From Symbiodinium natans (lineage: Eukaryota; Sar; Dinophyceae; Suessiales; Symbiodiniaceae), in assembly GCA_905221605.1 (NCBI GenBank), contig CAJNDS010000424.1, positions 65,001 through 120,977 on the forward strand: 55,977 bases of DNA, written 5' to 3'. Under the pieces are notes generated by a model. It made no database searches. It was given only the letters and a program-made list of their open reading frames with translations, and had not been told where the DNA came from. How positions within the stretch are numbered: the first letter of the stretch is position 1; the number at the start of each line of letters is the position of its first letter. Below are positions 9,498 through 19,251 of this stretch, one piece after another. A program made the translations under genes and the position numbers.

Positions 9498-12400
9498 GTT
9501 TTTGTGCAGCGGCGGCTTGAGCAAGAGGCGGCAGAGCTCAAAAGCCTATGCAGACCTGGTGGCTTGGAAGCACACCTTGATTGAGGGTTCGGGGTTTAGG
9601 GTTTAGGGTTTAGGGTTTAGGGTTTAGGGTTTAGGGTTTAGGGTTTAGGGCTCAGGGCTTAGGGTTTAGGGTTTAGGGTTTAGGCATGTTTCGGGTTTAG
9701 GATGTTTAGGGTTTAGGAATGTACGCCTTTGCCACAAGTGAAGGGGGCCTAAACCCGAAGCCCTAAACCCTACGCCTACCATATCCCATACCCTATACCC
9801 TATACCTTATACCCTATACCCTATAGCCTTAAAGGTGCGGGAAGGACACCGTGCAAAGAACACGGTGGCCGCGCGAACCATCGCGAACGACCTCCCGCGG
9901 ACTGGGTGCGAGCAAAACTTGATTCTTGGTAGTTTAGTGGTACCCTTCTCCGATTTTTTCGGTGCAAGGTTCCCTTGTAAAGGAACCACCCCTTGGGAGA
10001 GTAATAATACTAATGATCACAATAATAATGAAAGAGATAATACTAATCATGATCATAATACCAACAATAAATAACAATAATAATAATAATAATAATAATA
10101 ATCATAATAATAATATCAATAATAATAATAATCATAATAGTAATAATATCAATAATAATAATAATTAATATATAATCATAATCATAATAGTAAAAATCTT
10201 GTTACAAGAGGGTTTCAAGGGCCATCCGAGGATCTCACCCTTGGAGAATGTGCTCCTCGCTTACGCAGCGCCCTGGCGCCGATGTGAGCAGAACTCTTTT
10301 TGGTCCTCTGCCCGGGGGAGCTGTGGCACACAGTTGTTGCGCGAAGCCCTAGAACCCCGAGATCCAAAGGTTTAGGGTTTAGGGTTTAGGGTTTAGGGTT
10401 TGGGGTTTAGGGTTTGGGGTTTAGGGTTTAGGGTTTAGGGTTTAGGGTTTAGGGCAGCCAAGCACCCTGCCCGCCAGGTGTGGAACCCGGTCATCGGGTA
10501 CTGCCAATCCATGAACTTCATTGTTGCCACTTTCCTTCTGTGCCATGGCTTTGGTCTAAGATCTGTGGTGTGGTTTAGGGCTTAGGGCTTAGGGTTTAGG
10601 GTTTAGGGTTTAGGGTTAAGGGTTAAGGGCTTAGGGCTTAGGGCTTAGCGCTTAGGAGCCATGCTATGTCTTTGTTGCTGCGGGCCTCGCGCTTTGCGAG
10701 GAGTCCTTGCATACTCAGCCCGACTTCCCTTGACTGAGCGGTGGCCCCCCGAGGTACAGCTGCGAAGAGCATGCTTTCTGGATGCTGTGCAGCGTGATCG
10801 AGGAAATCATGCCAGCGGGCTACTACACCGAAGACCTTCGCGGGCTACGCTCCGCGCGGCCCTGAGAGTCCTTCGCTCTCTCTCTCTCCCTCTCTCTCTC
10901 TCTCTCTGTCTCTCTCTTTCTCTGATATAGGGGCCTCAAAAAATTAGAACGGGCTTTTTGCGGGGTTCTTATAGTAGAATTATATAGGGACAATAAGGGA
11001 ATGCTAGTACGACCCCTATATTAGGTGATTCTTGTTTTTGTCTTTGGGGGGGGGAGCTGCGCTTGTGTCCTAGGATGGAAGCCTTGTGAGTCAGGACTTG
11101 CACGTTTTCAACTGGTGCATCGAGCAGTACCTGCCGCAGCTCCACCAGCACTTTTGCAGGACGGAAGCTCTTGTTTTTGGGGTTCATCTCTGTTCTCATT
11201 ACATGCCAGCAGGGTCAGTAGAGTGCGGCTATTGTGCAGCCAATGTGAGCCCATGCCACAAGAACTCGGCAGGAACGCCATCGATGCGGCTCCGATTTTC
11301 ATGAACTGGTTCCTCTGCTTGTTTGCGGCAGCCTCAGCTGCGGTGGTGGGCAGTGCAACCCTAAACCCTAAACCCTAAACCCTACACCCTAAACCCTAAA
11401 CCCTAAACCCTAGACCCTAAACCCTAGTGCCATCGAAGTTAGCATCCACGCTCCGAGACTCCCAGGTCAACACACTGCCTCAGGAGCATGCGCACCGCGC
11501 CTTGGACTGCGTGCTGCACGAGGGTCACAAGGCGCTCTTCCGCATAGGACCCCGATCGAATGACATGGTTCATTTAAAAGGAGAGTTGTTTAGGGTTTAG
11601 GGTTTAGGGTTTAGGGTTTAGGGTTCAGGGTCTAGGGTTTGGGGTTTAGTGTTTAGGGTTTGCGGTACCCTGAATTTCCCTCCGAAAAATCAGCCCTTTC
11701 AGGGGTTGTGTGGGGGCCCCTGGTTCCCCAAGTTCTTGCTGCGAGCTCGTAAGTAGAGGTTTAGATTTAGTTTATTGGTGTCCTTTTATCTTCTGAAAGT
11801 CTCCGTTTCCCGAATTCCCAAGCCCTGACACCTAAACTCTCCAAACCCTAAACTCTCCAAACCCTAAACCCTAAACCCTAAGCCCTAAACCCTAAACCCT
11901 AAACCCTAAACCCTAAGCCCTAAGCCCTAAACCCTAAGCCCTAAACCCTAAACCCTGCGTACAGCGGCAGGACTTGGGATTCTCGCCCTGCGGCAGAAAG
12001 AGCTGCTCGGAACAAGCAACGTGGTCGAGGCTTTGGCGACCGAAGGTTATCATGTGGTTCTTAGGATGTTCCCCCTTGTACTAGCAGTCCATAATCGGGT
12101 ACTATAATCCCGAGTGAGAACTGTCAGTACAAGGGGGGAACATCCCAAATTTGTTTCTTAGTAATACATCAAGGGTTAAGGTTTTGGATTGAGGGTTTAG
12201 GGTTGGGTGCTCTTGGCAGGCAACCCAGCAACTGGGTACCTTGCAAAGTCCCCTAAGCAAACCCTGAAACTACGGCTACACTGTGTGTGTGTGTGTGTGT
12301 GTGTGTCCTGGGCAGGCGTACTCGTTTCTTCGCCAGCCATTTGGAGAGGGCCACCGGGTGCCGAGTGATGAGTCTTAGTAGCAGAGTAGGCAACCTTTTG

Positions 12401-13511
12401 ACCTTTTGGGGGGTAATATAATACCCTTATAATCCCAAAGGCTAACCTAACCCTAAACCCAAAACCCTACCCTCAACCCTAAACCCAAAACCCTCAACCC
12501 TCAACCCTCAACCCTAAACCCTAAACCTTAGGTACTGGACATCTAAGGAGCTGAGCTTCGTGGACATCTCGGCCAAGCAGATGCTTGACGCTGCATACGG
12601 CCCACTCTTCAAGAGCTTCAGGCAGCAGATGTCAGGGTTTAGGGTTTAGGGTTTAGGGTTTAGGGTTTAGGGTTTAGGGTGGGATGTTCCCCCCTATACT
12701 AGCAGTCCTTAATAGGGTACGGGGGAACATCCCAACCCTAAACCCTTAACCCTGAACCCTAAATTCTTAAAACCCTAAACCCGAAAACCCTCCAGGAACA
12801 GCAGGCATAGGCCCCTGTCATCCTTCACAGGGCTCACGAGATGACACTTATCGTGCTTGTCCCCGGAGTAGGAATTGATGGGTTTAGGGTTTAGGGTTTA
12901 GGGTTCAGGGTTCAGGGTTTTTAGGGTTTCGGGTTTAGGGTTTAGGGTGGCAGGTCGGCGCAGATCATGAAGATTCGTGAGATGTGCGTTGCGCGGGTGC
13001 AAGCAGAGGATGAGGAGGCCCACAGAGTTCGAGAGGTGAGTCATGCTGGGTTCCGTGAATAGGGTCCCTTTGGGAGGGTTTAGGGTTTAGGGTTTAGGGT
13101 TTAGGGTTTAGGGTTTAGGGTTTAGGGTTTAGGGTTTAGGGTTTAGGGTTTAGGGTTTGGGTTTAGGGTTTAGGGTTTAGGGTTTAGGGTTTAGGGTTTA
13201 GGGTTTAGGGTTTAGGGTTTAGGGTTTAGGGTTTAGGGTTTAGGGTTTAGGGTTTAGGGTTTAGGGTTTAGGGTTTAGGGATCATATTTGTTTTAGGGTG
13301 CCCAAAGTCATAAAAGGCATAGTCATGTAGAGAGCTGACCTCACTTCTCCTCTCTGTAAGTCACGGCTTTCATAGACGGGCAGAAGAACATGGCACACAT
13401 TCCTGAGAGGCTGCCGCCAGAAAGAGGGCCTGGGCAGACCTCAACGCGAAGCCACAGGTGACTGAGGAGACCCTGCGCAATTTGTGGATGCCACCCTTCC
13501 AGCCAATATGA
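9498..13511 (+). CDS. TBC-domain (Rab GTPase-activating) protein, multi-exon
   Basis: TBC proteins accelerate GTP hydrolysis by Rab GTPases in membrane traffic. Exons (hand-joined): 9498-9578, 9835-9909, 10211-10267, 10478-10559 (end uncertain), 10768-10853,11095-11159, 11273-11324, 11466-11547, 11971-12029, 12316-12357, 12548-12621, 12954-13035, 13425-13511. Diagnostic TBC motifs appear in order: TIANDLPRT, NPVIGYCQSMNFIVA, HAFWMLCSVIEEIMPAGYY, FMNWFLCLF, then LPQEHAHRALDCVLHEGHKA and LFRI. The family IxxDxxRT arginine finger is present, while the dual glutamine finger YxQ is seen as YCQ. A Lys/Arg/Glu-rich stretch (RVQAEDEEAHRVRE) and a stop TGA at 13509 close the protein. Donors are mostly GC or GA, acceptors AG|G. 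The junction 9909/10211 is the least certain. AT-rich sequence follows the stop. Confidence 0.9.
9594..9770. repeat. TTTAGGG array, then short CCCTAAA (TBC intron)
   Basis: TTTAGGG at 9594-9685 and CCCTAAA at 9750-9770, followed by a CCCTATA variant array (9780-9826). All lie in the intron between exons 9498-9578 and 9835-9909. Confidence 0.9.
10002..10190 (+). repeat. AAT/ATAAT microsatellite
   Basis: Imperfect AAT trinucleotide array with CATAAT interruptions in a TBC intron. Asn-rich and Ile/Met-rich open frames here are translations of the repeat. Confidence 0.95.
10372..10660 (+). repeat. TTTAGGG arrays in TBC introns
   Basis: Arrays at 10372-10455 and 10576-10650 (with GGGCTTA variants) flank the exon encoding the GYCQSMNF motif. 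The first intron has only the TTTAGGG orientation. Confidence 0.9.
10962..11030 (-). mobile_element. MITE-like element, family H (copy 2)
   Basis: The reverse complement matches the copy at 38573 over the core TATAGGGGTCG, ATTCCCTTAT and TTCTACTATAA. It sits in a TBC intron directly before the exon at 11095. Confidence 0.6.
11358..11668. repeat. CCCTAAA array and TTTAGGG array bracketing a TBC exon
   Basis: CCCTAAA at 11358-11428 precedes, and TTTAGGG at 11588-11668 follows, the exon that encodes CVLHEGHKALFRI. This is a clean example of the exon-bracketing polarity. Confidence 0.92.
11835..11956 (-). repeat. CCCTAAA array on the acceptor side of a TBC exon
   Basis: Heptamers with CCCTAAG variants ending just before the acceptor at 11970. 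Confidence 0.92.
12062..12151 (+). mobile_element. MITE-like element, family B (copy 2)
   Basis: Well-formed inverted repeat. The left end GGATGTTCCCCCTTGTACTA pairs with the right end AGTACAAGGGGGGAACATCC. About 90 bp, no coding capacity, in a TBC intron. Confidence 0.85.
12283..12306 (+). repeat. GT dinucleotide microsatellite
   Basis: Twelve GT units directly upstream of the exon at 12316. It may act as part of the pyrimidine/purine context of that acceptor. Confidence 0.95.
12378..12440 (+). mobile_element. Short element, family F (copy 1)
   Basis: Shares GCAACCTTT...ACCTTTT...GG with copies near 30706 and 31798. Internally complementary (CCTTTTGGGGGGTAATA / TACCCTTATAATCCCAAAGG). Confidence 0.5.
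12437..12530 (-). repeat. CCCTAAA array
   Basis: Mixed CCCTAAA and CCCTCAA units on the acceptor side of the exon at 12548. Confidence 0.85.
12634..12950. repeat. Telomere-type arrays with embedded family B element
   Basis: TTTAGGG at 12634-12680, a compact 55-bp family B element at 12681-12735 (GGGATGTTCCCCCCTATACTA against GGGGGAACATCCC), CCCTAAA at 12735-12795 and TTTAGGG at 12885-12948. A small exon-like island at 12832-12865 lies inside, but the flanking exons (12621, 12954) join in phase without it. Confidence 0.8.
13076..13280 (+). repeat. Long perfect TTTAGGG array
   Basis: About 29 heptamers with a single short unit, in the last TBC intron. One of the purest arrays in the window. 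Confidence 0.97.
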
Positions 13512-14033
13512 ATGAAATTCAGCTAGACTGAGAAGTTGGTATGCTTTATATGCAAAATATGTGTATAATTCATAGCATAGATATTTAATATGTTAAGGGA
13601 TGTCCCTGTGCCAAAATGCTTTGAACTGTCTACAGAAAAGTCCCGAAACCTCCCAATCGAATCCAGAAAGCCCCTTCTGAAACCCCAGGGCCTGCGCCGG
13701 GGGGGGACCTCTTCGCACGCCCAACGAAGGCTTAGGTTCAAGGCAGTTTTCTTGGCTTATTTGTTTTTGTGTTTTTCTTGGGGGAGTTAAGGGGTTTATT
13801 AGAGCGCTTAGTAGAATGTATGGGTTTTGGGGAAGTCCATGCACAGCGACCGGAGCCATGTCTTTGCCGCAGCTGGTGCTTCTGTTGCTCAATTTTTGGG
13901 GTAGCCCTAAACCTAAACTCTAGTTTCCCACTCACCACAGAGCAACACCACGAAATCATCATCTGTGCCTTTCGATGCCCCACCCTCCCCTTCCCCATAG
14001 GAACCTAATCCTTCAAGCTACATCCCATGATCC
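13512..14033. other. Probable 3' UTR/intergenic stretch
   Basis: AT-rich sequence follows the TBC stop (to about 13600), then unique sequence with weak open frames on both strands and no recognisable domain. This is the likely boundary between two + strand genes. No promoter motif is recognisable. Confidence 0.5.
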
Positions 14034-14142
14034 TAAACCCTAAACCCTAAACCCTAAACGCTAAACCCTAAACCCTAAACCCTAAACCCTAAACCCTAAA
14101 CCCTAAACCCTAAACCCTAAACCCTAAACCCTAAACCCTACA
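14034..14142 (-). repeat. CCCTAAA array
   Basis: About 15 heptamers immediately upstream of the putative first coding exon of the next gene. Confidence 0.95.
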
Positions 14143-14194
14143 TGGCAAGCTGGGACCTTCGCAGCCTTCTCCTTTGCCTCGGCCGTGTGAGCCC

Positions 14195-16100
14195 ATGATC
14201 GCCCTGAAGCGGAAGCAGCCGGAGCAGAGCTCCAACGGCCAGGCTGGGCGGCAGTTAGGGTTTAGGGTTTAGGGTTTAGGGTTCAGGGTTTAGGGTTTGG
14301 GGTTTCGGATTTAGGGTTTAGGGTTTGGGGTTTAGGGTTTAGGGTTTGGGGTTTAGGGGTTTGGGGTTTGGGGGTTTAGGGTTTAGGGTTTAGGGTCCAG
14401 GTTTGAGGAGTTGAGGAGCTGAGGAGTTCAGGGTCTAGGGCTGAGGAGTTGAGGGGTTGAGGGGTTGAGGGGCTGAGGGGTTGAGGGGTTGAGGGGTTCA
14501 GGGCTCAGAGGTTGCGGGTTCAGGGGTTTAGGGGTTCAGGGGTTCGGGGTCTAGGATTCGTAAGTACCCCTAAATCCGCAGTATGATCCCGAACCTTTTC
14601 CCTTTCGGCCTCATGATTCCTTAAATCCTCCAGGGCTTATGTAAGAGCTTTAGAAGCCCGGGGAGGCGCCGCTCAACAGGCCCCTGTGAGCCTTTCGAAG
14701 CACTATAAGCCTCATAGTATCTTTGCACATATGTACATCTATGTAAATACAATACACATATATATATATATATGTATATAATTATGTGTGTATGTATGTC
14801 TGTCTGTATGTATGTCTGTATGTATGTATGTATGTATGTATGTATGTATGTATGTATGTATGTATGTATGTATGTATGTATGTATGTCTACTTGTGGATA
14901 TGTAAAATGTATTGCCCTGCAATAAGCAGTTCATCCTCCTGGGACGCGACGGCCGGAGCCGGCCGGTGGTGGACCGCGAGAGCGTGCATCGGGAGCTGGC
15001 GACCACGAAAGTGGGCCGCTGGGCTTGACATTCTTGTCTATTAAAGGGCTTAGGGTTTAGGGTTTAGGGTTAAACAAACTCCGTTTTTCAAGAGAGTTGA
15101 ACCAGGGTATTGGGCTCGCAGGGTTTGGGGCTCGAATATTGGTTGGGAATGGTTTGGTTAAGGGTATAGGGTATAGGGTATAGGGTATAGGGTATGGGGT
15201 TTAGGGTTTAGGGTTTAGGGCTTAGGGCTGGTGGTTCTTGTGGTGTCGGGTTGGAGACGCACTGTTCACATGGCTTTGTCCTTGGAGCCCGCCGCAGGCT
15301 TCGGGAAGTACAAAAACCTGACGTTTCAGGAGGTTGCAGAGGAGGATGCCGATTACTGCAGTTGGGTTTTGTCGCAGGATGGTACCCTCAACATGCGGAT
15401 GAACAGGCTGCAGGCCTTCCTCAGAAACCTTTCAAAATTGAAAGAGCTGCAAAGTGCACAGCAGAGCGCGCAGCAGAGCGCACAGCAGAGCGCACAGCAG
15501 AGCACGCTGCAGATCGCTCAGAAGAGCACGCAGCCAAGCACACAGCCGATGACACAGCCCATCGCACAGCCCATCGCGCAGCCAATCGCGCAGCCGATCG
15601 CACAGCCGATCACGCAGCCGATCGCGCAGCCGATCGCGCAGCCGAGCACGCCATCGTCAGGCGTTGTGCGAAGTGCAGCTGCCACAGCCCCTGCACATGC
15701 TCCAACGGCTCTCATTGCTCTCGAGGAAGGCATCAGATCTGAGGTCAGAACTGCAGCGAGGCCCTTGGCCCAAAGCTCGCAAGCGGTCGCTGTCGGCAAG
15801 CTGCTTTCCATGGGTTTCGCCGAGGCCGATGCTGAGGAGGCCCTGGCCAAGGTTGGAAACGACCTGGAGGCCGCCTTGGACATCCTCGTGTCCATCGAGG
15901 CCCCTGAGGCCCAGGCTCTTGAGGCCCAGGCCCCTGCGCCCCCTCCGCCGCCGAACCGCGTGCCTGCGGGCACGGTCCGAAGCCCAGCACTTCAGATGCT
16001 CCGCCAAGCCCCATCCCAGTCTTTGCCAAGGAAGATGCCTGAGCAAGCGATCTGTTGCGATGACAGCTCGGACAGTGATGTACAAATCGCCTTCGACTAG
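14195..16100 (+). CDS. ExoX-like C-terminal motif plus UBA-domain protein, multi-exon
   Basis: Exons: 14195-14242 (ATG, MIALKRKQPEQSSNGQ), 14930-15010 (FILLGRDGRSRPVVDRESV, GT donor), about 15288-16100 ending TAG. The last exon opens with GFGKYKNLTFQEVAEEDADY followed by CSWVL, the pattern of the small domain at the C-terminus of ExoX-type exonucleases. A tract of AQQS and then QPIA repeats follows. A UBA-like segment comes next, with AVGKLLSMGFAEADAEEALA at its core, including the MGF loop and the hydrophobic helix LEAALDILV. The tail is Pro- and Asp/Ser-rich. UBA domains bind ubiquitin, so a ubiquitin-linked or DNA-associated role is an inference. A GT donor-like site at about 16076 and an open frame at 16245-16340 (VQWVRHRERRWKKGEL) suggest the gene may continue past a family A element. 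Confidence 0.72.
14254..14560 (+). repeat. TTTAGGG array grading into GGGGTTGA units
   Basis: Heptamers to about 14400, then a (GAGGGGTT)-like tract to about 14560. It lies in the first intron of the UBA gene. Confidence 0.85.
14772..14890 (+). repeat. TATG tetranucleotide microsatellite
   Basis: About 25 TATG units with a few TCTG interruptions, preceded by a TA stretch. MYVCMYVC-type open frames are repeat translations. Confidence 0.97.
15040..15225 (+). repeat. TTTAGGG and TATAGGG arrays
   Basis: TTTAGGG at 15048-15072, and at 15160-15200 the variant GGGTATA is locally homogenised, then TTTAGGG/CTTAGGG to 15225. Donor-side position relative to the exon at 14930. Confidence 0.85.
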
Positions 16101-16123
16101 CGACGACTCTGCGCGAGCCGCAT

Positions 16124-16231
16124 ATGGGGGTTTCCGAAATTGGGGATACCTCATTGGGGTCCTTAGTTTTAAGGGAAACCTACTATTTGGGGGTCTATAT
16201 TAGGGGTCCCTTACTTTCGTAACCCCCATAT
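16124..16231 (+). mobile_element. MITE-like element, family A (copy 2)
   Basis: About 108 bp. The left end ATGGGGGTTTCCGAAATT pairs with the right end TTTCGTAACCCCCAT. The internal motifs GGGGTCCTTA and CCTACTATTTGGGGGTCTAT are shared with other family A copies. CATAT flanks both sides. Confidence 0.85.
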
Positions 16232-16244
16232 CGAGTGGGGGATA

Positions 16245-19219
16245 GCTCGGACACTGTACAGTGGGTGCGGCACCGGGAGCGCAGATGGAAGAAAGGAGAG
16301 CTAGCTCGGTGCACTGCAGACACTGGATGCGGGATCCCCCGAAACATAGCAGCAACCCAGCCAACACGCAGCAAAAACGAACCCCCTAAACCCTAAACCC
16401 TAAACCTAAGCCCTAAACCCTCAACCCTAAGCCCTAAAACCCAAACCCAAAAACATAAGAACAAAAACCTACAAATCCACAAGACAGGAGTCTCCACCAT
16501 CTCCGCCTACATCGCCTGCGGTCAAGGGCTACCTCTCAGCAGGGCCCGAGGCTGGAGAGGTCGTATTCTAAACCCTAAGCCTTAAACCCTAAACCCTAAT
16601 CCCTAAACCCTAAACCCTAAACCCTAAACCCTAAACCCTAAACCCAAACCCTAAATTTAAGAGCCTCCGGCTCAAGCCGCCGACCCCGCTGGAGCATAGT
16701 TGAGAGGTCTGAACCCGCTCGCATGGAAGATCATCCCAACCTGCTCGGCAGAGTTCTGTGAATCGTTTGGGGGGGGGTAGGGGGTAGCACAGGGGGTGGG
16801 GGGGGGGGGTTGGGGGTGGGGGGGGTTGGGGTGGGTGGGTGGGGGGGGGGGGTAGTGGCCACGAAAAAATTGTGCACCGACCCCCCCCACCCCCCCCCCC
16901 CCCCCCGCCCCCCCCCCCCCCACGTTTTGGGGGGGGTAAGGAGGGAAAGAGGGAGGTTTTCACCTCCTTTTCCCATCCAACACGCCGCCAGGGTCGGCGG
17001 ACCCTAAACCCTAAACCCTAAACCCCAAACCCTAAACCCTGACACCCTAAACCCCTAAACCCCTAAACCCCTAAACCCCTAAACCCCTAAACCCCTAAAC
17101 CCCTAAACCCCTAAACCCCTAAACCCCTAAACCCCTAAACCCTAAACCCTAAAACCCGAAACCCTCAACCCCTAAACCCTAAAACCGTAAAGCTCAAATC
17201 ATCCTAATTCAACACGGGCTTCGAGTATCAGGGGTGTGAGAGCCCCTCAAGAGCCCAAAAATCCCTGGATCCTTGGGCAGGAACTCCGTAGTGCCGCCAA
17301 GGAGGAGAGGGCTTAAGGTTTAGGATTTAGGGCTTAGGGCTTAGGGTTTAGGGTTTAGGGTTTAGGGCTTGGGGGGGCGGGGGGGGGGGGGGGGAGGGCT
17401 TCGAAGGGTTAGGCTTTTTTGGGGACTGCGAGGGTTTGAGGGTTTCGGGGCTGAGGGTCCGTGGTTGAGGGCTTAGGGCTACTCCAGGTCTTAAGGGTTT
17501 TGCAAGAATTAGATGCTTTAGGGCAGGAGTCTTAGGGATGTGGGGGCTGCCAACCAGCCTGAAAGGGCTGAAAGCATCCCAAGGATGGGTTTCGGGGGTT
17601 GGTGGGTCTCGGGTTCCCCTAAACCCTAAACCCTAAACCCTAAACCCTAAACCCTAAACCCTAAACCCTAAACCCTAAACCCTAAACCCTAAACCCTAAA
17701 CCCTAAACCCTAAACCCTAAACCCTAAACCCCAAACCCTAAACCCTAAACCCTAAACCCTACTTAGGGCGACGGCAGAGGCCCCACTCATCTTGGAGAGG
17801 TGCTGACAGGATGAAGAGACGAAGGGGTTCGGGGATTTCAAGACCCTTGAAGCCTTCTCTAGAAGCAACCAGAGGGGGGCTTGTTCCGAATGCCCTAAAC
17901 CCGAAACCCTGCCCTAAACCCTAAACCCTAAACCCTCAACCCTGCCCTAAACCCTACACTCTCTAGACCCTAAACCCTCAACTCTAACACCCTTAGTGTT
18001 CCTTCTTTTTTGCGGGACTTTCGTGGTAGAGGACCCTTAGGCCCTAAACGCCGTTGAGGACCAACATTATTCAGGAACATACTTTCAACGAGACTAAATC
18101 CTTCGGAACCTGGAGGATTTCCCTACATCCTTCAGAGCCTGACCCCATAAAGCCTCCATAAAGCCCGACAAGAGCTATAAGCCCGATAACAACTCATAAA
18201 CAATCCTATCACCCTGTAGGAAATTCTATATAAAACCCTATAGCAACCCGACAAAAACCCGATTAATCACCCCATACAAACCCTGTAAACGCCCTATGAA
18301 GAGCCTGTAAAACCCACCCATTCTGAATCAGCCCTATAGAAACCCCTAAACCCTAAACCCTAACCCGTAAACCCCTAAACCCTGAACCCTAAACCCTAAA
18401 CCCTAAACCCTAAACCCTCAACCCTAACCCTAAACCCTAAACCCTAAACCCTAAACCCTAAACCCTGTTAAGAACACATGGAGGAGCTGCTTGAGCCCCC
18501 ACGCAGCACACCCCGGGCAGCACAGGAGTCTGTGGAGGAGGCCTGGGTTGAGGGTTGAGGGGTTCAGGGTTCAGGGTTTAGGGTTTCGGGTTTAGGGTTT
18601 AGGGTTGCTAGGGCTTCGGGCCTTGGGCTGAAAAGGGTTCCCCTTGCGTCTTTGATGGACCGTGGGGTTGTTAGGAAGATCTGCAAAAAGACCGCCACAC
18701 TGAAGGCACTGCCAAGTCCCCATGGTAGTCCGTGTCACCCTAAGCCCTAATCCCTAAACCCTAAAACCTAAACCCTGAACCCCACAACCCCGAAACCCCT
18801 CAACCCTCAACCCTCAGCCCTCAACCCTCAACCCTCAACCGCATTTGTTGCAGGTCATCCCTTGAAAAGTCGCCCCCCCCCCCCCCCCCCCCCCCCCCCT
18901 TCAGTGATGGGAATGGACTTTGCCCTACACGAGCGTTTTCCGAAAACAAATGTATTCAAATGGTTCATATGGGTAGAGGCATACGTGCATGCTGTCTCTG
19001 TCTCCGGCTCTGTCTCTGTCTCCGTCTCCGTCTTTGTCTCTGTCTCTGTCTCTGGCTCTCTCTCTCTCTCTCTCCCTCCCTCCCTCCCTCTCATCTCCCT
19101 CTCTCTCTCGTTCTCTCTGTCTCTCTCTCCCTCTCTTTCTCTTTCTCTCTCTGTCTCTCTCTGCCTCTCTCTCTCTCTCGCTCTCTCTCTTTCTCTTTTT
19201 TTTTTTTTTCATCTCCCTT

Positions 19220-19251
<32 letters not shown>

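Noticed and set aside
16631-17021. Poly-Pro/poly-Gly frames on both strands
   Set aside because: Produced by long G and C runs. Only the island at 16703-16770 looks coding.
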